Of a stretch of 64,000 bases of DNA, positions 21,299-32,065 are shown piece after piece (within the stretch, counting starts at the first letter, position 1; each line of letters begins with the position of its first letter). Source of the stretch: Fallopia convolvulus (Eukaryota > Streptophyta > Magnoliopsida > Caryophyllales > Polygonaceae). Both the position numbers and the translations under genes were made by a program. The notes below the pieces were generated by a model that made no database searches, had not been told where the DNA came from, and was given only the letters and a program-made list of their open reading frames with translations. The stretch covers positions 16,906,501-16,970,500 of the forward strand of contig OZ024724.1 in the NCBI GenBank assembly GCA_964016875.1, in the 5' to 3' direction.

Positions 21299-21417
21299 GG
21301 GTGCGATCATACCAGCACTAATTCACCGGATCCCATAAGAACTCCGAAGTTAAGCGTGCTTGGGCGAGAGTAGTACTAGGATGGGTGACCTCCTGGGAAG
21401 TCCTCGTGTTGCACCCC
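21299..21417 (+). rRNA. 5S rRNA: 5S rRNA gene, copy 65
   Basis: G25T (loop B) and C39A (loop C). Confidence 0.93.
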
Positions 21418-21629
21418 TCTTTTTTTCGTTTTTTTAATCGTTGGATCGGATTTTCAAGTCGTTCTTTTTTTGCTCGCGTCTATCGAATGGAATGCGTAGG
21501 CCTCGAGAAGATCTTTGTTTCGATATATTATACGGGCGAATCCGAGACCCGGGCAAAGAGTTATAGCGATTTGAAAATTCGGGTTCGGTGAAAGGTCGAT
21601 GTAAGTAAGAAATGTTGGCAAGAATGGAC

Positions 21630-21748
21630 GGTTGCGATCATACCAGCACTAATGCACCGGATCCCATCAGAACTCCGAAGTTAAGCGTGCTTGGGCGAGA
21701 GTTGTACTAGGATGGGTGACCTCCTGGGAAGTCCTCGTGTTGCACCTC
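21630..21748 (+). rRNA. 5S rRNA: 5S rRNA gene, copy 66
   Basis: G3T, A74T, C118T. Combines the 5' mark of the copy 56 family with A74T of the copy 57 family, as a recombinant would. Confidence 0.91.
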
Positions 21749-21961
21749 TCTTTTTTTTCGTTTTTTTAATCGTTGGATCGGATTTTCAAGTCGTTCTTTT
21801 TTTGCTCGCGTCTATCGAATGGAATGCGTAGGACTCGAGAAGATCTTTGTTTCGATATATTATACGGGCGAATCCGATACCCGGGCAAAGAGTTATAACG
21901 ATTTGAAAATCCGGGTTCGGTGAAAGGTCGATTTAAGTAAGAAATGTTGGCAAGAATGGAC

Positions 21962-22080
21962 GGGTGCGATCATACCAGCACTAATGCACCGGATCCCATA
22001 AGAACTCCGAAGTTAAGCGTGCTTGGGCGAGAGTAGTACTAGGATGGGTGACCTCCTGGGAAGTCCTCGTGTTACACCCC
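21962..22080 (+). rRNA. 5S rRNA: 5S rRNA gene, copy 67
   Basis: C39A and G113A. Followed by the GGAAGTCGTAGG spacer; same pair of changes as copy 71. Confidence 0.92.
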
Positions 22081-22291
22081 TCTTTTTTTCGTTTTTTAAT
22101 CGTTGGATCGGATTTTCAAGTCGTTCTTTTTTTGCTCGCGTCTATCGAATGGAAGTCGTAGGCCTCGAGAAGATCTTTGTTTCGATTTATTATACGGGCG
22201 AATCCGAGACCCGGGCAAAGAGTTATGGCGGTTTGAAAATCCGGGTTCGGTGCAAGGTCGATGTAAGTAAGAAATGTTGGCAAGAATGGAC

Positions 22292-22410
22292 GGTTGCGAT
22301 CATACCAGCACTAATGCACCGGATCCCATCAGAACTCTGAAGTTAAGCGTGCTTGGGCGAGAGTAATACTAGGATGGGTGACCTCCTGGGAAGTCCTCGT
22401 GTTGCACCCC
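22292..22410 (+). rRNA. 5S rRNA: 5S rRNA gene, copy 68
   Basis: G3T, C47T, G75A; as copies 72 and 82. Followed by the 18-bp insertion. Confidence 0.91.
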
Positions 22411-22429
22411 TCTTTTTTTTCGTTTTTTT

Positions 22430-22458
22430 AATCGTTGGATGAAATTTAATCGTTGGAT
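22430..22458 (+). repeat. 18-bp spacer insertion, first instance
   Basis: The motif AATCGTTGGAT occurs twice, 18 bp apart, joined by GAAATTT. This makes the unit about 350 bp long. It looks like a short tandem duplication with slight divergence. Confidence 0.85.
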
Positions 22459-22641
22459 CGGATTTTCAAGTCGTTCTTTTTTTGCTCGCGTCTATCGAAT
22501 GGAATGCGTAGGCCTCGCGAAGATCTTTGTTTCGATAAATTATACGGGCGAATCCGAGACCCGGGCAAAGAGTTATATCGGTTTGAAAATCCGGGTTCGG
22601 TGAAAGGTCGATGTAAGTAAGAAATGTTGGCAAGAATGGAC

Positions 22642-22760
22642 GGGTGCGATCATACCAGCACTAATGCACCGGATCCCATCAGAACTACAAAGTTAAGCGT
22701 GCTTGGGCGAGAGTAGTACTAGGATGGGTGACCTCCTGGGAAGTCCTCGGGTTACACCCC
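22642..22760 (+). rRNA. 5S rRNA: 5S rRNA gene, copy 69
   Basis: C46A, G48A, T109G, G113A. C46A and G48A remove two adjacent helix III pairs. Confidence 0.88.
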
Positions 22761-22971
22761 TCTTTTTTTTCGTTTTTTAATCGTTGGATCGGATTTTCAA
22801 GTCGTTCTTTTTTGCTCGTATCTATCGAATGGAATGCGTAGGCCTCGAGAAGATCTTTGTTTCGATATATTATACGGGCGAATCCGAGACCCGGGCAAAG
22901 AGTTATGGCGGTTTGAAAATCCGGGTTCGGTGCAAGGTCGATGTAAGTAAGAAATGTTGGCAAGAATGGAC

Positions 22972-23090
22972 GGTTGCGATCATACCAGCACTAATGCACC
23001 GGATCACATCAGAACTACGAAGTTAAGCGTGCTTGGGTGAGAGTAGTACTAGGATGGGTGACCTCCTGGGAAGTCCTCGTGTTGCACCCC
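22972..23090 (+). rRNA. 5S rRNA: 5S rRNA gene, copy 70
   Basis: G3T, C35A, C46A, C67T. Confidence 0.9.
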
Positions 23091-23302
23091 TCTTTTTTTC
23101 GTTTTTTTAATCGTTGGATCGGATTTTCAAGTCGTTCTTTTTTTGCTCGCGTCTATCGAATGGAATGCGTAGGCCTCGAGAAGATCTTTGTTTCGATATA
23201 TTATACGGGCGAATCCGATACCCGGGCAAAGAGTTATAACGATTTGAAAATCCGGGTTCGGTGAAAGGTCGATTTAAGTAAGAAATGTTGGCAAGAATGG
23301 AC

Positions 23303-23421
23303 GGGTGCGATCATACCAGCACTAATGCACCGGATCCCATAAGAACTCCGAAGTTAAGCGTGCTTGGGCGAGAGTAGTACTAGGATGGGTGACCTCCTGG
23401 GAAGTCCTCGTGTTACACCCC
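23303..23421 (+). rRNA. 5S rRNA: 5S rRNA gene, copy 71
   Basis: C39A and G113A. The upstream element reads GATTTAAGTAAG. Confidence 0.92.
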
Positions 23422-23632
23422 TCTTTTTTTCGTTTTTTAATCGTTGGATCGGATTTTCAAGTCGTTCTTTTTTTGCTCGCGTCTATCGAATGGAAGTCGT
23501 AGGCCTCGAGAAGATCTTTGTTTCGATTTATTATACGGGCGAATCCGAGACCCGGGCAAAGAGTTATGGCGGTTTGAAAATCCGGGTTCGGTGCAAGGTC
23601 GATGTAAGTAAGAAATGTTGGCAAGAATGGAC

Positions 23633-23751
23633 GGTTGCGATCATACCAGCACTAATGCACCGGATCCCATCAGAACTCTGAAGTTAAGCGTGCTTGGGCG
23701 AGAGTAATACTAGGATGGGTGACCTCCTGGGAAGTCCTCGTGTTGCACCCC
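23633..23751 (+). rRNA. 5S rRNA: 5S rRNA gene, copy 72
   Basis: G3T, C47T, G75A; matches copy 82 at 3,329 bp. Confidence 0.91.
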
Positions 23752-23964
23752 TCTTTTTTTTCGTTTTTTTAATCGTTGGATCGGATTTTCAAGTCGTTCT
23801 TTTTTTGCTCGCGTCTATCGAATGGAATGCGAGGGCCTCGAGAAGATCTTTGTTTCGATATATTATACGGGCGAATCCGAGACCCGGGCAAAGAGTTATG
23901 GCTGTTTGAAAATCCGAGTTCGGTGAAAGGTCGATGTAAGTAAGAAATGTTGGCAAGAATGGAC

Positions 23965-24083
23965 GGGTGCGATCATACCAGCACTAATGCACCGGATCCC
24001 ATCAGAACTCCGAAGTTAAGCGTGCTTGGGCGAGAGTTGTACTAGGATGGGTGACCTCCTGGGAAGTCCTCGTGTTGCACCCC
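23965..24083 (+). rRNA. 5S rRNA: 5S rRNA gene, copy 73
   Basis: Only A74T. Followed by the 18-bp insertion. Confidence 0.95.
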
Positions 24084-24101
24084 TCTTTTTTTCGTTTTTT
24101 T

Positions 24102-24130
24102 AATCGTTGGATGAAATTTAATCGTTGGAT
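24102..24130 (+). repeat. 18-bp spacer insertion, second instance
   Basis: Same duplicated AATCGTTGGAT with GAAATTT linker, behind copy 73. The unit is 349 bp. Confidence 0.85.
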
Positions 24131-24313
24131 CGGATTTTCAAGTCGTTCTTTTTTTGCTCGCGTCTATCGAATGGAATACGTAGGCCTCGCGAAGATCTTT
24201 GTTTCGATAAATTATACGGGCGAATCCGAGACCCGGGCAAAGAGTTATGGCGGTTTGAAAATCCGGGTTCGGTGAAAGGTCGATGTAAGTAAGAAATGTT
24301 GGCAAGAATGGAC

Positions 24314-24432
24314 GGGTGCGATCATACCAGCACTAATGCACCCGATCCCATCAGAACTACAAAGTTAAGCGTGCTTGGGCGAGAGTAGTACTAGGATGGG
24401 TGACCTCCTGGGAAGTCCTCGTGTTACATCCC
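24314..24432 (+). rRNA. 5S rRNA: 5S rRNA gene, copy 74
   Basis: G30C, C46A, G48A, G113A, C116T. Helix III loses three pairs; C116T gives a G3-U116 wobble. Probably a weak or dead gene. Confidence 0.86.
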
Positions 24433-24643
24433 TCTTTTTTTCGTTTTTTAATCGTTGGATCGGATTTTCAAGTCGTTCTTTTTTTGCTCGCGTCTATCGA
24501 ATGGAAGTCGTAGGCCTCGAGAAGATCTTTGTATCGATTTATTATACGGGCGAATCCGAGACCCGGGCAAAGAGTTATGGCGGTTTGAAAATCCGGGTTC
24601 GGTGCAAGGTCGATGTAAGTAAGAAATGTTGGCAAGAATGGAC

Positions 24644-24762
24644 GGTTGCGATCATACCAGCACAAATGCACCGGATCACATCAGAACTACGAAGTTAAGC
24701 GTGCTTGGGTGAGAGTAGTAATAGGATGGGTGACCTCCTGGGAAGTCCTCGTGTTGCATCCC
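24644..24762 (+). rRNA. 5S rRNA: 5S rRNA gene, copy 75
   Basis: G3T, T21A, C35A, C46A, C67T, C78A, C116T. GGTTGC family with extra changes. Confidence 0.86.
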
Positions 24763-24974
24763 TCTTTTTTTCGTTTTTTTAATCGTTGGATCGGATTTTC
24801 AAGTCGTTCTTTTTTTGATCGCGTCTATCGAATGGAATGCGTAGGCCTCGAGAAGATCTTTGTTTCGATATATTATACGGGCGAATCCGATACCCGGGCA
24901 AAGAGTTATAGCGATTTGAAAATCCGAGTTCGGTGAAAGGTCGATGTAAGTAAGAAATGTTGGCAAGAATGGAC

Positions 24975-25093
24975 GGGTGCGATCATACCAGCACTAATGC
25001 ACCGGATCCCATCATAACTCCGAAGATAAGCGTGCTTGGGCGAGAGTAGTACTAGGATGGGTGACCTCCTGGGAAGTCCTCGTGTTGCACCCC
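24975..25093 (+). rRNA. 5S rRNA: 5S rRNA gene, copy 76
   Basis: G41T and T52A. T52A lies in the A box (AAGATAAGC) and breaks A27-T52. Confidence 0.92.
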
Positions 25094-25305
25094 TCTTTTT
25101 TTCGTTTCTTTAATCGTTGGATCGGATTTTCAAGTCGTTCTTTTTTTGCTCGCGTCTATCGAATGGAATGCGTAGGCCTCGATAAGATCTTTGTTTCGAT
25201 ATATTATACGGGCGAATCCGAGACCCGGGCAAAGAGTTATGGGGGTTTGAAAATCCGGGTTCGGTGAAAGGTCGATGTAAGTAAGAAATGTTGGCAAGCA
25301 TGGAC

Positions 25306-25424
25306 GGGTGCGATCATACCAGCACTAATGCACCGGATCCCATTAGAACTCCAAAGTTAAGCGTGCTTGGGCGAGAGTAGTACTAGGATGGGTGACCTCT
25401 TGGGAAGTCCTCGTGTTGCACCCC
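25306..25424 (+). rRNA. 5S rRNA: 5S rRNA gene, copy 77
   Basis: C39T, G48A, C95T; upstream GGCAAGCATGG is a mark of this family. Confidence 0.92.
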
Positions 25425-25637
25425 TCTTTTTTTTCGTTTTTTTAATCGTTGGATCGGATTTTCAAGTCGTTCTTTTTTTGCTCGCGTCTATCGAACGGAA
25501 TGCGTAGGCCTCGAGAAGATCTTTGTTTCGATATATTATACGGGCGAATCCGAGACCCGGGCAAAGAGTTATAGCGGTTTGAAAATCCGGGTTCGGTGAA
25601 AGGTCGATGTAAGTAAGAAATGTTGGCAAGAATGGAC

Positions 25638-25756
25638 GGGTGCGATCATACCAACACTAATGCACCGGTTCCCATAAGAACTCCGAAGTTAAGCGTGCTT
25701 GGGCGAGAGTAGTACTAGGATGGGTGACCTCCTGGGAAGTCCTCGTGTTGCACCCC
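25638..25756 (+). rRNA. 5S rRNA: 5S rRNA gene, copy 78
   Basis: G17A, A32T, C39A. A32T removes the BamHI site and gives U-U in helix III. Confidence 0.91.
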
Positions 25757-25967
25757 TCTTTTTTTCGTTTTTTTAATCGTTGGATCGGATTTTCAAGTCG
25801 TTCTTTTTTGCTCGCGTCTATCGAACGGAATGCGTAGGCCTCGAGAAGATCTTTGTTTCGATATATTATACGGGCGAATCCGAGACCCGGGCAAAGAGTT
25901 ATGGCGGTTTGAAAATCCGGGTTCGGTGAAAGGTCGATGTAAGTAAGAAATGTTGGCAAGAATGGAC

Positions 25968-26086
25968 GGGTGCGATCATACCAACACTAATCCACCGGAT
26001 CCCATCAGAACTCCGAAGTTAAGCGTGCTTGGGCGAGAGTATTACTAGGATGGGTGACCTCCTGGGAAGTCCTCGTGTTGCACCCC
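25968..26086 (+). rRNA. 5S rRNA: 5S rRNA gene, copy 79
   Basis: G17A, G25C, G75T. G17A breaks G17-C61. Confidence 0.92.
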
Positions 26087-26298
26087 TCTTTTTTTCGTTT
26101 CTTTAATCGTTGGATCGGATTTTCAAGTAGTTCTTTTTTTGCTCGCGTCTATCGAACGGAATGCGTAGGCCTCGAGAAGATCTTTGCTTCGATATATTAT
26201 ACGGGCGAATCCGAGACCCGGGCAAAGAGTTATGGCGGTTTGAAAATCCGGGTTCGGTGAAAGGTCGATGTAAGTAAGAAATGTTGGCAAGAATGGAC

Positions 26299-26417
26299 GG
26301 GTGCGATCATACCAACACTAATCCACCGGATCCCATCAGAACTCCGAAGTTAAGCGTGCTTGGGCGGGAGTATTACTAGGATGGGTGACCTCCTGGGAAG
26401 TCCTCGTGTTGCACCCC
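26299..26417 (+). rRNA. 5S rRNA: 5S rRNA gene, copy 80
   Basis: G17A, G25C, A69G, G75T; A69G lies in the IE and leaves a G-U wobble. Confidence 0.91.
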
Positions 26418-26629
26418 TCTTTTTTTCGTTTCTTTAATCGTTGGATCGGATTTTCAAGTCGTTCTTTTTTTGCTCGCGCATATCGAATGGAATGCGTAGG
26501 CCTCGAGAAGATCTTTGTTTCGATATATTATACGGGCGAATCCGAGACCCGGGCAAAGAGTTATGGCGGTTTGAAAATCCGGGTTCGGTACAAGGTCGAT
26601 GTAAGTAAGAAATGTTGGCAAGAATGGAC

Positions 26630-26748
26630 GGTTGCGATCATACCAGCACTAATGCACCGGATCACATCAGAACTACGAAGTTAAGCGTGCTTGGGTGAGA
26701 GTAGTACTAGGATGGGTGACCTCCTGGGAAGTCCTCGTGTTGCACCCC
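26630..26748 (+). rRNA. 5S rRNA: 5S rRNA gene, copy 81
   Basis: G3T, C35A, C46A, C67T. Confidence 0.9.
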
Positions 26749-26961
26749 TCTTTTTTTTCGTTTTTTTAATCGTTGGATCGGATTTTCAAGTCGTTCTTTT
26801 TTTGCTCGCGTCTATCGAATGGAAGTCGTAGGCCTCGAGAAGATCTTTGTTTCGATTTATTATACGGGCGAATCCGAGACCCGGGCAAAGAGTTATGGCG
26901 GTTTGAAAATCCGGGTTCGGTGCAAGGTCGATGTAAGTAAGAAATGTTGGCAAGAATGGAC

Positions 26962-27080
26962 GGTTGCGATCATACCAGCACTAATGCACCGGATCCCATC
27001 AGAACTCTGAAGTTAAGCGTGCTTGGGCGAGAGTAATACTAGGATGGGTGACCTCCTGGGAAGTCCTCGTGTTGCACCCC
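26962..27080 (+). rRNA. 5S rRNA: 5S rRNA gene, copy 82
   Basis: G3T, C47T, G75A; duplicate of copy 72. Confidence 0.91.
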
Positions 27081-27293
27081 TCTTTTTTTTCGTTTTTTTA
27101 ATCGTTGGATCGGATTTTCAAGTCGTTCTTTTTTTGCTCGCGTCTATCGAATGGAATGCGAGGGCCTCGAGAAGATCTTTGTTTCGATATATTATACGGG
27201 CGAATCCGAGACCCGGGCAAAGAGTTATGGCTGTTTGAAAATCCGAGTTCGGTGAAAGGTCGATGTAAGTAAGAAATGTTGGCAAGAATGGAC

Positions 27294-27412
27294 GGGTGCG
27301 ATCATACCAGCACTAATGCACCGGATCCCATCAGAACTCCGAAGTTAAGCGTGCTTGGGCGAGAGTTGTACTAGGATGGGTGACCTCCTGGGAAGTCCTC
27401 GTGTTGCACCCC
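27294..27412 (+). rRNA. 5S rRNA: 5S rRNA gene, copy 83
   Basis: Only A74T; duplicate of copy 73, with the 18-bp insertion behind it. Confidence 0.95.
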
Positions 27413-27430
27413 TCTTTTTTTCGTTTTTTT

Positions 27431-27459
27431 AATCGTTGGATGAAATTTAATCGTTGGAT
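27431..27459 (+). repeat. 18-bp spacer insertion, third instance
   Basis: Same insertion behind copy 83, exactly 3,329 bp from the second instance, so it was carried by the 10-unit duplication. Confidence 0.85.
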
Positions 27460-27642
27460 CGGATTTTCAAGTCGTTCTTTTTTTGCTCGCGTCTATCGAA
27501 TGGAATGCGTAGGCCTCGCGAAGATCTTTGTTTCGATAAATTATACGGGCGAATCCGAGACCCGGGCAAAGAGTTATGGCGGTTTGAAAATCCGGGTTCG
27601 GTGAAAGGTCGATGTAAGTAAGAAATGTTGGCAAGAATGGAC

Positions 27643-27761
27643 GGGTGCGATCATACCAGCACTAATGCACCCGATCCCATCAGAACTACAAAGTTAAGCG
27701 TGCTTGGGCGAGAGTAGTACTAGGATGGGTGACCTCCTGGGAAGTCCTCGTGTTACATCCC
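27643..27761 (+). rRNA. 5S rRNA: 5S rRNA gene, copy 84
   Basis: G30C, C46A, G48A, G113A, C116T; duplicate of copy 74. Confidence 0.86.
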
Positions 27762-27972
27762 TCTTTTTTTCGTTTTTTAATCGTTGGATCGGATTTTCAA
27801 GTCGTTCTTTTTTTGCTCGCGTCTATCGAATGGAAGTCGTAGGCCTCGAGAAGATCTTTGTATCGATTTATTATACGGGTGAATCCGAGACCCGGGCAAA
27901 GAGTTATGGTGGTTTGAAAATCCGGGTTCGGTGCAAGGTCGATGTAAGTAAGAAATGTTGGCAAGAATGGAC

Positions 27973-28091
27973 GGTTGCGATCATACCAGCACAAATGCAC
28001 CGGATCACATCAGAACTACGAAGTTAAGCGTGCTTGGGTGAGAGTAGTAATAGGATGGGTGACCTCCTGGGAAGTCCTCGTGTTGCACCCC
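27973..28091 (+). rRNA. 5S rRNA: 5S rRNA gene, copy 85
   Basis: G3T, T21A, C35A, C46A, C67T, C78A; duplicate of copy 75 without C116T. Confidence 0.87.
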
Positions 28092-28303
28092 TCTTTTTTT
28101 CGTTTTTTTAATCGTTGGATCGGATTTTCAAGTCGTTCTTTTTTTGCTCGCGTCTATCGAATGGAATGCGTAGGCCTCGAGAAGATCTTTGTTTCGATAT
28201 ATTATACGGGCGAATCCGATACCCGGGCAAAGAGTTATAGCGATTTGAAAATCCGAGTTCGGTGAAAGGTCGATGTAAGTAAGAAATGTTGGCAAGAATG
28301 GAC

Positions 28304-28422
28304 GGGTGCGATCATACCAGCACTAATGCACCGGATCCCATCAGAACTCCGAAGATAAGCGTGCTTGGGCGAGAGTAGTACTAGGATGGGTGACCTCCTG
28401 GGAAGTCCTCGTGTTGCACCCC
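28304..28422 (+). rRNA. 5S rRNA: 5S rRNA gene, copy 86
   Basis: Only T52A; duplicate of copy 76 without G41T. Confidence 0.94.
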
Positions 28423-28634
28423 TCTTTTTTTCGTTTCTTTAATCGTTGGATCGGATTTTCAAGTCGTTCTTTTTTTGCTCGCGTCTATCGAATGGAATGC
28501 GTAGGCCTCGATAAGATCTTTGTTTCGATATATTATACGGGCGAATCCGAGACCCGGGCAAAGAGTTATGGGGGTTTGAAAATCCGGGTTCGGTGAAAGG
28601 TCGATGTAAGTAAGAAATGTTGGCAAGCATGGAC

Positions 28635-28753
28635 GGGTGCGATCATACCAGCACTAATGCACCGGATCCCATTAGAACTCCAAAGTTAAGCGTGCTTGGG
28701 CGAGAGTAGTACTAGGATGGGTGACCTCTTGGGAAGTCCTCGTGTTGCACCCC
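28635..28753 (+). rRNA. 5S rRNA: 5S rRNA gene, copy 87
   Basis: C39T, G48A, C95T; duplicate of copy 77. Confidence 0.92.
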
Positions 28754-28965
28754 TCTTTTTTTCGTTTTTTTAATCGTTGGATCGGATTTTCAAGTCGTTC
28801 TTTTTTTGCTCGCGTCTATCGAACGGAATGCGTAGGCCTCGAGAAGATCTTTGTTTCGATATATTATACGGGCGAATCCGAGACCCGGGCAAAGAGTTAT
28901 AGCGGTTTGAAAATCCGGGTTCGGTGAAAGGTCGATGTAAGTAAGAAATGTTGGCAAGAATGGAC

Positions 28966-29084
28966 GGGTGCGATCATACCAACACTAATGCACCGGTTCC
29001 CATAAGAACTCCGAAGTTAAGCGTGCTTGGGCGAGAGTAGTACTAGGATGGGTGACCTCCTGGGAAGTCCTCGTGTTGCACCCC
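28966..29084 (+). rRNA. 5S rRNA: 5S rRNA gene, copy 88
   Basis: G17A, A32T, C39A; duplicate of copy 78. Confidence 0.91.
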
Positions 29085-29295
29085 TCTTTTTTTCGTTTTT
29101 TTAATCGTTGGATCGGATTTTCAAGTCGTTCTTTTTTGCTCGCGTCTATCGAACGGAATGCGTAGGCCTCGAGAAGATCTATGTTTCGATATATTATACG
29201 GGCGAATCCGAGACCCGGGCAAAGAGTTATGGCGGTTTGAAAATCCGGGTTCGGTGAAAGGTCGATGTAAGTAAGAAATGTTGGCAAGAATGGAC

Positions 29296-29414
29296 GGGTG
29301 CGATCATACCAACACTAATCCACCGGATCCCATCAGAACTCCGAAGTTAAGCGTGCTTGGGCGAGAGTATTACTAGGATGGGTGACCTCCTGGGAAGTCC
29401 TCGTGTTGCACCCC
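29296..29414 (+). rRNA. 5S rRNA: 5S rRNA gene, copy 89
   Basis: G17A, G25C, G75T; duplicate of copy 79. Confidence 0.92.
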
Positions 29415-29626
29415 TCTTTTTTTCGTTTCATTAATCGTTGGATCGGATTTTCAAGTCGTTCTTTTTTTGCTCGCGTCTATCGAACGGAATGCGTAGGCCT
29501 CGAGAAGATCTTTGTTTCGATATATTATACGGGCGAATCCGAGACCCGGGCAAAGAGTTATGGCTGTTTGAAAATCCGGGTTCGGTGAAAGGTCGATGTA
29601 AGTAAGAAATGTTGGCAAGAATGGAC

Positions 29627-29745
29627 GGGTGCGATCATACCAACACTAATCCACCGGATCCCATCAGAACTCCGAAGTTAAGCGTGCTTGGGCGGGAGTA
29701 TTACTAGGATGGGTGACCTCCTGGGAAGTCCTCGTGTTGCACCCC
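29627..29745 (+). rRNA. 5S rRNA: 5S rRNA gene, copy 90
   Basis: G17A, G25C, A69G, G75T; duplicate of copy 80. Confidence 0.91.
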
Positions 29746-29957
29746 TCTTTTTTTCGTTTCTTTAATCGTTGGATCGGATTTTCAAGTCGTTCTTTTTTTG
29801 CTCGCGTCTATCGAATGGAATGCGTAGGCCCCGAGAAGATCTTTGTTTCGATAAATTATACGGGCGAATCCGAGCCTCGGGCAAAGAGTTATGGCGGTTT
29901 AAAAATCCGGGTTCGGTGAAAGGTCGATGTAAGTAAGAAATGTTGGCAATAATGGAC

Positions 29958-30076
29958 GGGTGCGATCATACCAGCACTAATGCACCGGATCCCATCAGAA
30001 ATCCGAAGTTAAGCGTGCTTGGGCGAGAGTAGTGCTAGGATGGGTGACCTGCTGGGAAGTCCTCGTGTTGCACCCC
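29958..30076 (+). rRNA. 5S rRNA: 5S rRNA gene, copy 91
   Basis: C44A, A77G, C94G. C94G, in the C box, breaks G82-C94. Confidence 0.91.
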
Positions 30077-30288
30077 TCTTTTTTTCGTTTTTTTAATCGT
30101 TGGATCGGATTTTCAAGTCGTTCTTCTTTTGCTCGTGTCTATCGAATGGAATGCGTAGGCCTCGAGAAGATCTTTGTTTCGATATATTATACGGGCGAAT
30201 CCGAGACCCGGGCAAAAAGTTATGGCGGTTTGAAAATCCGGGTTCGGTTAAAGGTCGATGTAAGTAAGAAATGTTGGCAATAATGGAC

Positions 30289-30407
30289 GGGTGCGATCAT
30301 ACCAGCACTAATGCACCAGATCCCATCAGAACTCCGAAGTTAAGCGTGATTGGGCGAGAGTAGTACTAGGATGGGTGATCTCCTGGGAAGTCCTCGTGTT
30401 GCACCCC
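30289..30407 (+). rRNA. 5S rRNA: 5S rRNA gene, copy 92
   Basis: G30A, C61A, C91T. C61A lies in the A box and breaks G17-C61. Confidence 0.91.
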
Positions 30408-30619
30408 TCTTTTTTTCGTTTTTTTAATCGTTGGATCGGATTTTCAAGTCGTTCTTTTTTTGCTCGCGTCTATCGAATGGAATGCGTAGGCCTCGAGAAG
30501 ATCTTTGTTTCGATATATTATACGGGCGAATCCGAGACCTGGGCAAAGAGTTATGGCGGTTTGAAAATCCGGGTTCGGTGAAAGGTCGATGTAAGTAAGA
30601 AATGTTGGCAAGAATGGAC

Positions 30620-30738
30620 GGGTGCGATCATACCAGCACTAATGCACCGGATCCCATCAGAAATCCGAAGTTAAGCGTGCTTGGGCGAGAGTAGTGCTAG
30701 GATGGGTGACCTGCTGGGAAGTCCTCGTGTTGCACCCC
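30620..30738 (+). rRNA. 5S rRNA: 5S rRNA gene, copy 93
   Basis: C44A, A77G, C94G; duplicate of copy 91 two units on, but with a different spacer behind it. Confidence 0.91.
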
Positions 30739-30951
30739 TCTTTTTTTCGTTTTTTTAATCGTTGGTTTCGGATTTTCAAGTCGTTCTTTTTTTGCTCGCG
30801 CATATCGAATGGAATGCGTAGGCCTCGAGAAGATCTTTGTTTCGATATATTATATGGGCAAATCCGAGACCCGAGCAAAGAGTTATGGCGATTTTAAAAT
30901 CCGGGTTCGGTGAAAGGTCGATGTAAGTAAGAAATGTTGGCAAGAATGGAC

Positions 30952-31070
30952 CGGTGCGATCATACCAGCACTAATGCACCGGATCCCATCAGAACTCCGA
31001 AGTTAAGCGTGCTTGGGCGAGAGTAGTACTAGGATGGGTGACCTCCTGGGAAGTCCTCGTGTTGCACCCC
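30952..31070 (+). rRNA. 5S rRNA: 5S rRNA gene, copy 94
   Basis: Only G1C, the sole copy with C as base 1. Confidence 0.94.
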
Positions 31071-31282
31071 TCTTTTTTTCGTTTTTTTAATCGTTGGATC
31101 GGATTTTCAAGTCGTTCTTTTTTTGCTCGCGTCTATCGAATGTAATGCGTAGGCCTCGAGAAGATCTTTGTTTCAATATATTATACGGGCGAATCCGAGA
31201 CCCGGGCAAAGAGTTATGGCGGTTTGAAAATCCGGGTTCGGTGAAAGGTCGATGTAAGTAAGAAATGTTGGCAAGAACGGAC

Positions 31283-31401
31283 GGGTGCGATCATACCAGC
31301 ACTAATGCACCGGATCCCATCAGAACTCCGAAGTTAAGCGTGCTTGGGCGAGAGTAGTACTAGGATGGGTGACCTCCTGGGAAGTCCTCGTGTTGCACCC
31401 C
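31283..31401 (+). rRNA. 5S rRNA: 5S rRNA gene, copy 95
   Basis: Full consensus gene, preceded by GAACGGAC and followed by TTTTTTTCATTTC. Confidence 0.97.
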
Positions 31402-31614
31402 TCTTTTTTTCATTTCTTTAATCGTTGGATCGGATTTTCAAGTCCTTCTTTTTTTGCTCGCGTCTATCGAATGGAATGCGTAGGCCTCGAGAAAATCTTT
31501 GTTTCGATATATTATACGGGCGAATACGAGACCCGGGCAAAGAGTTATGGCGGTTTGAAAATTTCGGGTTCGGTGAAAGGTCGATGTAAGTAAGAAATGT
31601 TGGCAAGAATGGAC

Positions 31615-31733
31615 TGGTGCGATCATACCAGCACTAATGCACCGGATCCCATCAGAACTCCGAAGTTAAGCGTGCTTGAGCGAGAGTATTACTAGGATGG
31701 GTGACCTCCTGGGAAGTCCTCGTGTTGCACCCC
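31615..31733 (+). rRNA. 5S rRNA: 5S rRNA gene, copy 96
   Basis: G1T, G65A, G75T. Confidence 0.9.
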
Positions 31734-31946
31734 TCTTTTTTTCGTTTTTTTAATCGTTGGTTTCGAATTTTCAAGTCGTTCTTTTTTTGCTCGCGTCTAT
31801 CGAATGGAATGCGTGGGCCTCGAGAAGATCTTTGTTTCGATATATTATACGGGCGAATCCGAGACCCGAGTCAAGAGTTATGGCGGTTTTAAAACCCGGG
31901 TTCGGTGAAAGGTCGATGTAAGTAAGAAATGTTGGCAAGAATGGAC

Positions 31947-32065
31947 GGGTGCGATCATACCAGCACTAATGCACCGGATCCGATCAGAACTCCGAAGTTA
32001 AGCGTGCTTTGGAGAGAGTAGTACTACGATCGGTGACCTCCTGGGAAGTCCTCGTGTTGCACCCC
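31947..32065 (+). rRNA. 5S rRNA: 5S rRNA gene, copy 97
   Basis: C36G, G64T, C67A, G81C, G85C. IE and C box are both hit; G81C and G85C each give C-C in helix IV. Same set in copies 105, 110, 118 and 127. Confidence 0.87.

Larger units (their letters stand above)
23433..26478 (+). repeat. Ten-unit duplication, left copy (offset 3,329 bp)
   Basis: About 3.0 kb matched by 26762-29806, with copies 72-80 corresponding to 82-90. Several single-base differences exist (for example G41T only in copy 76, C116T only in copy 75), so this event is older than the 4,296-bp one. Confidence 0.85.
26762..29806 (+). repeat. Ten-unit duplication, right copy (offset 3,329 bp)
   Basis: Partner of 23433-26478. 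One T is missing from the terminator run behind copy 87, so the offset drops to 3,328 after that point. Confidence 0.85.
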
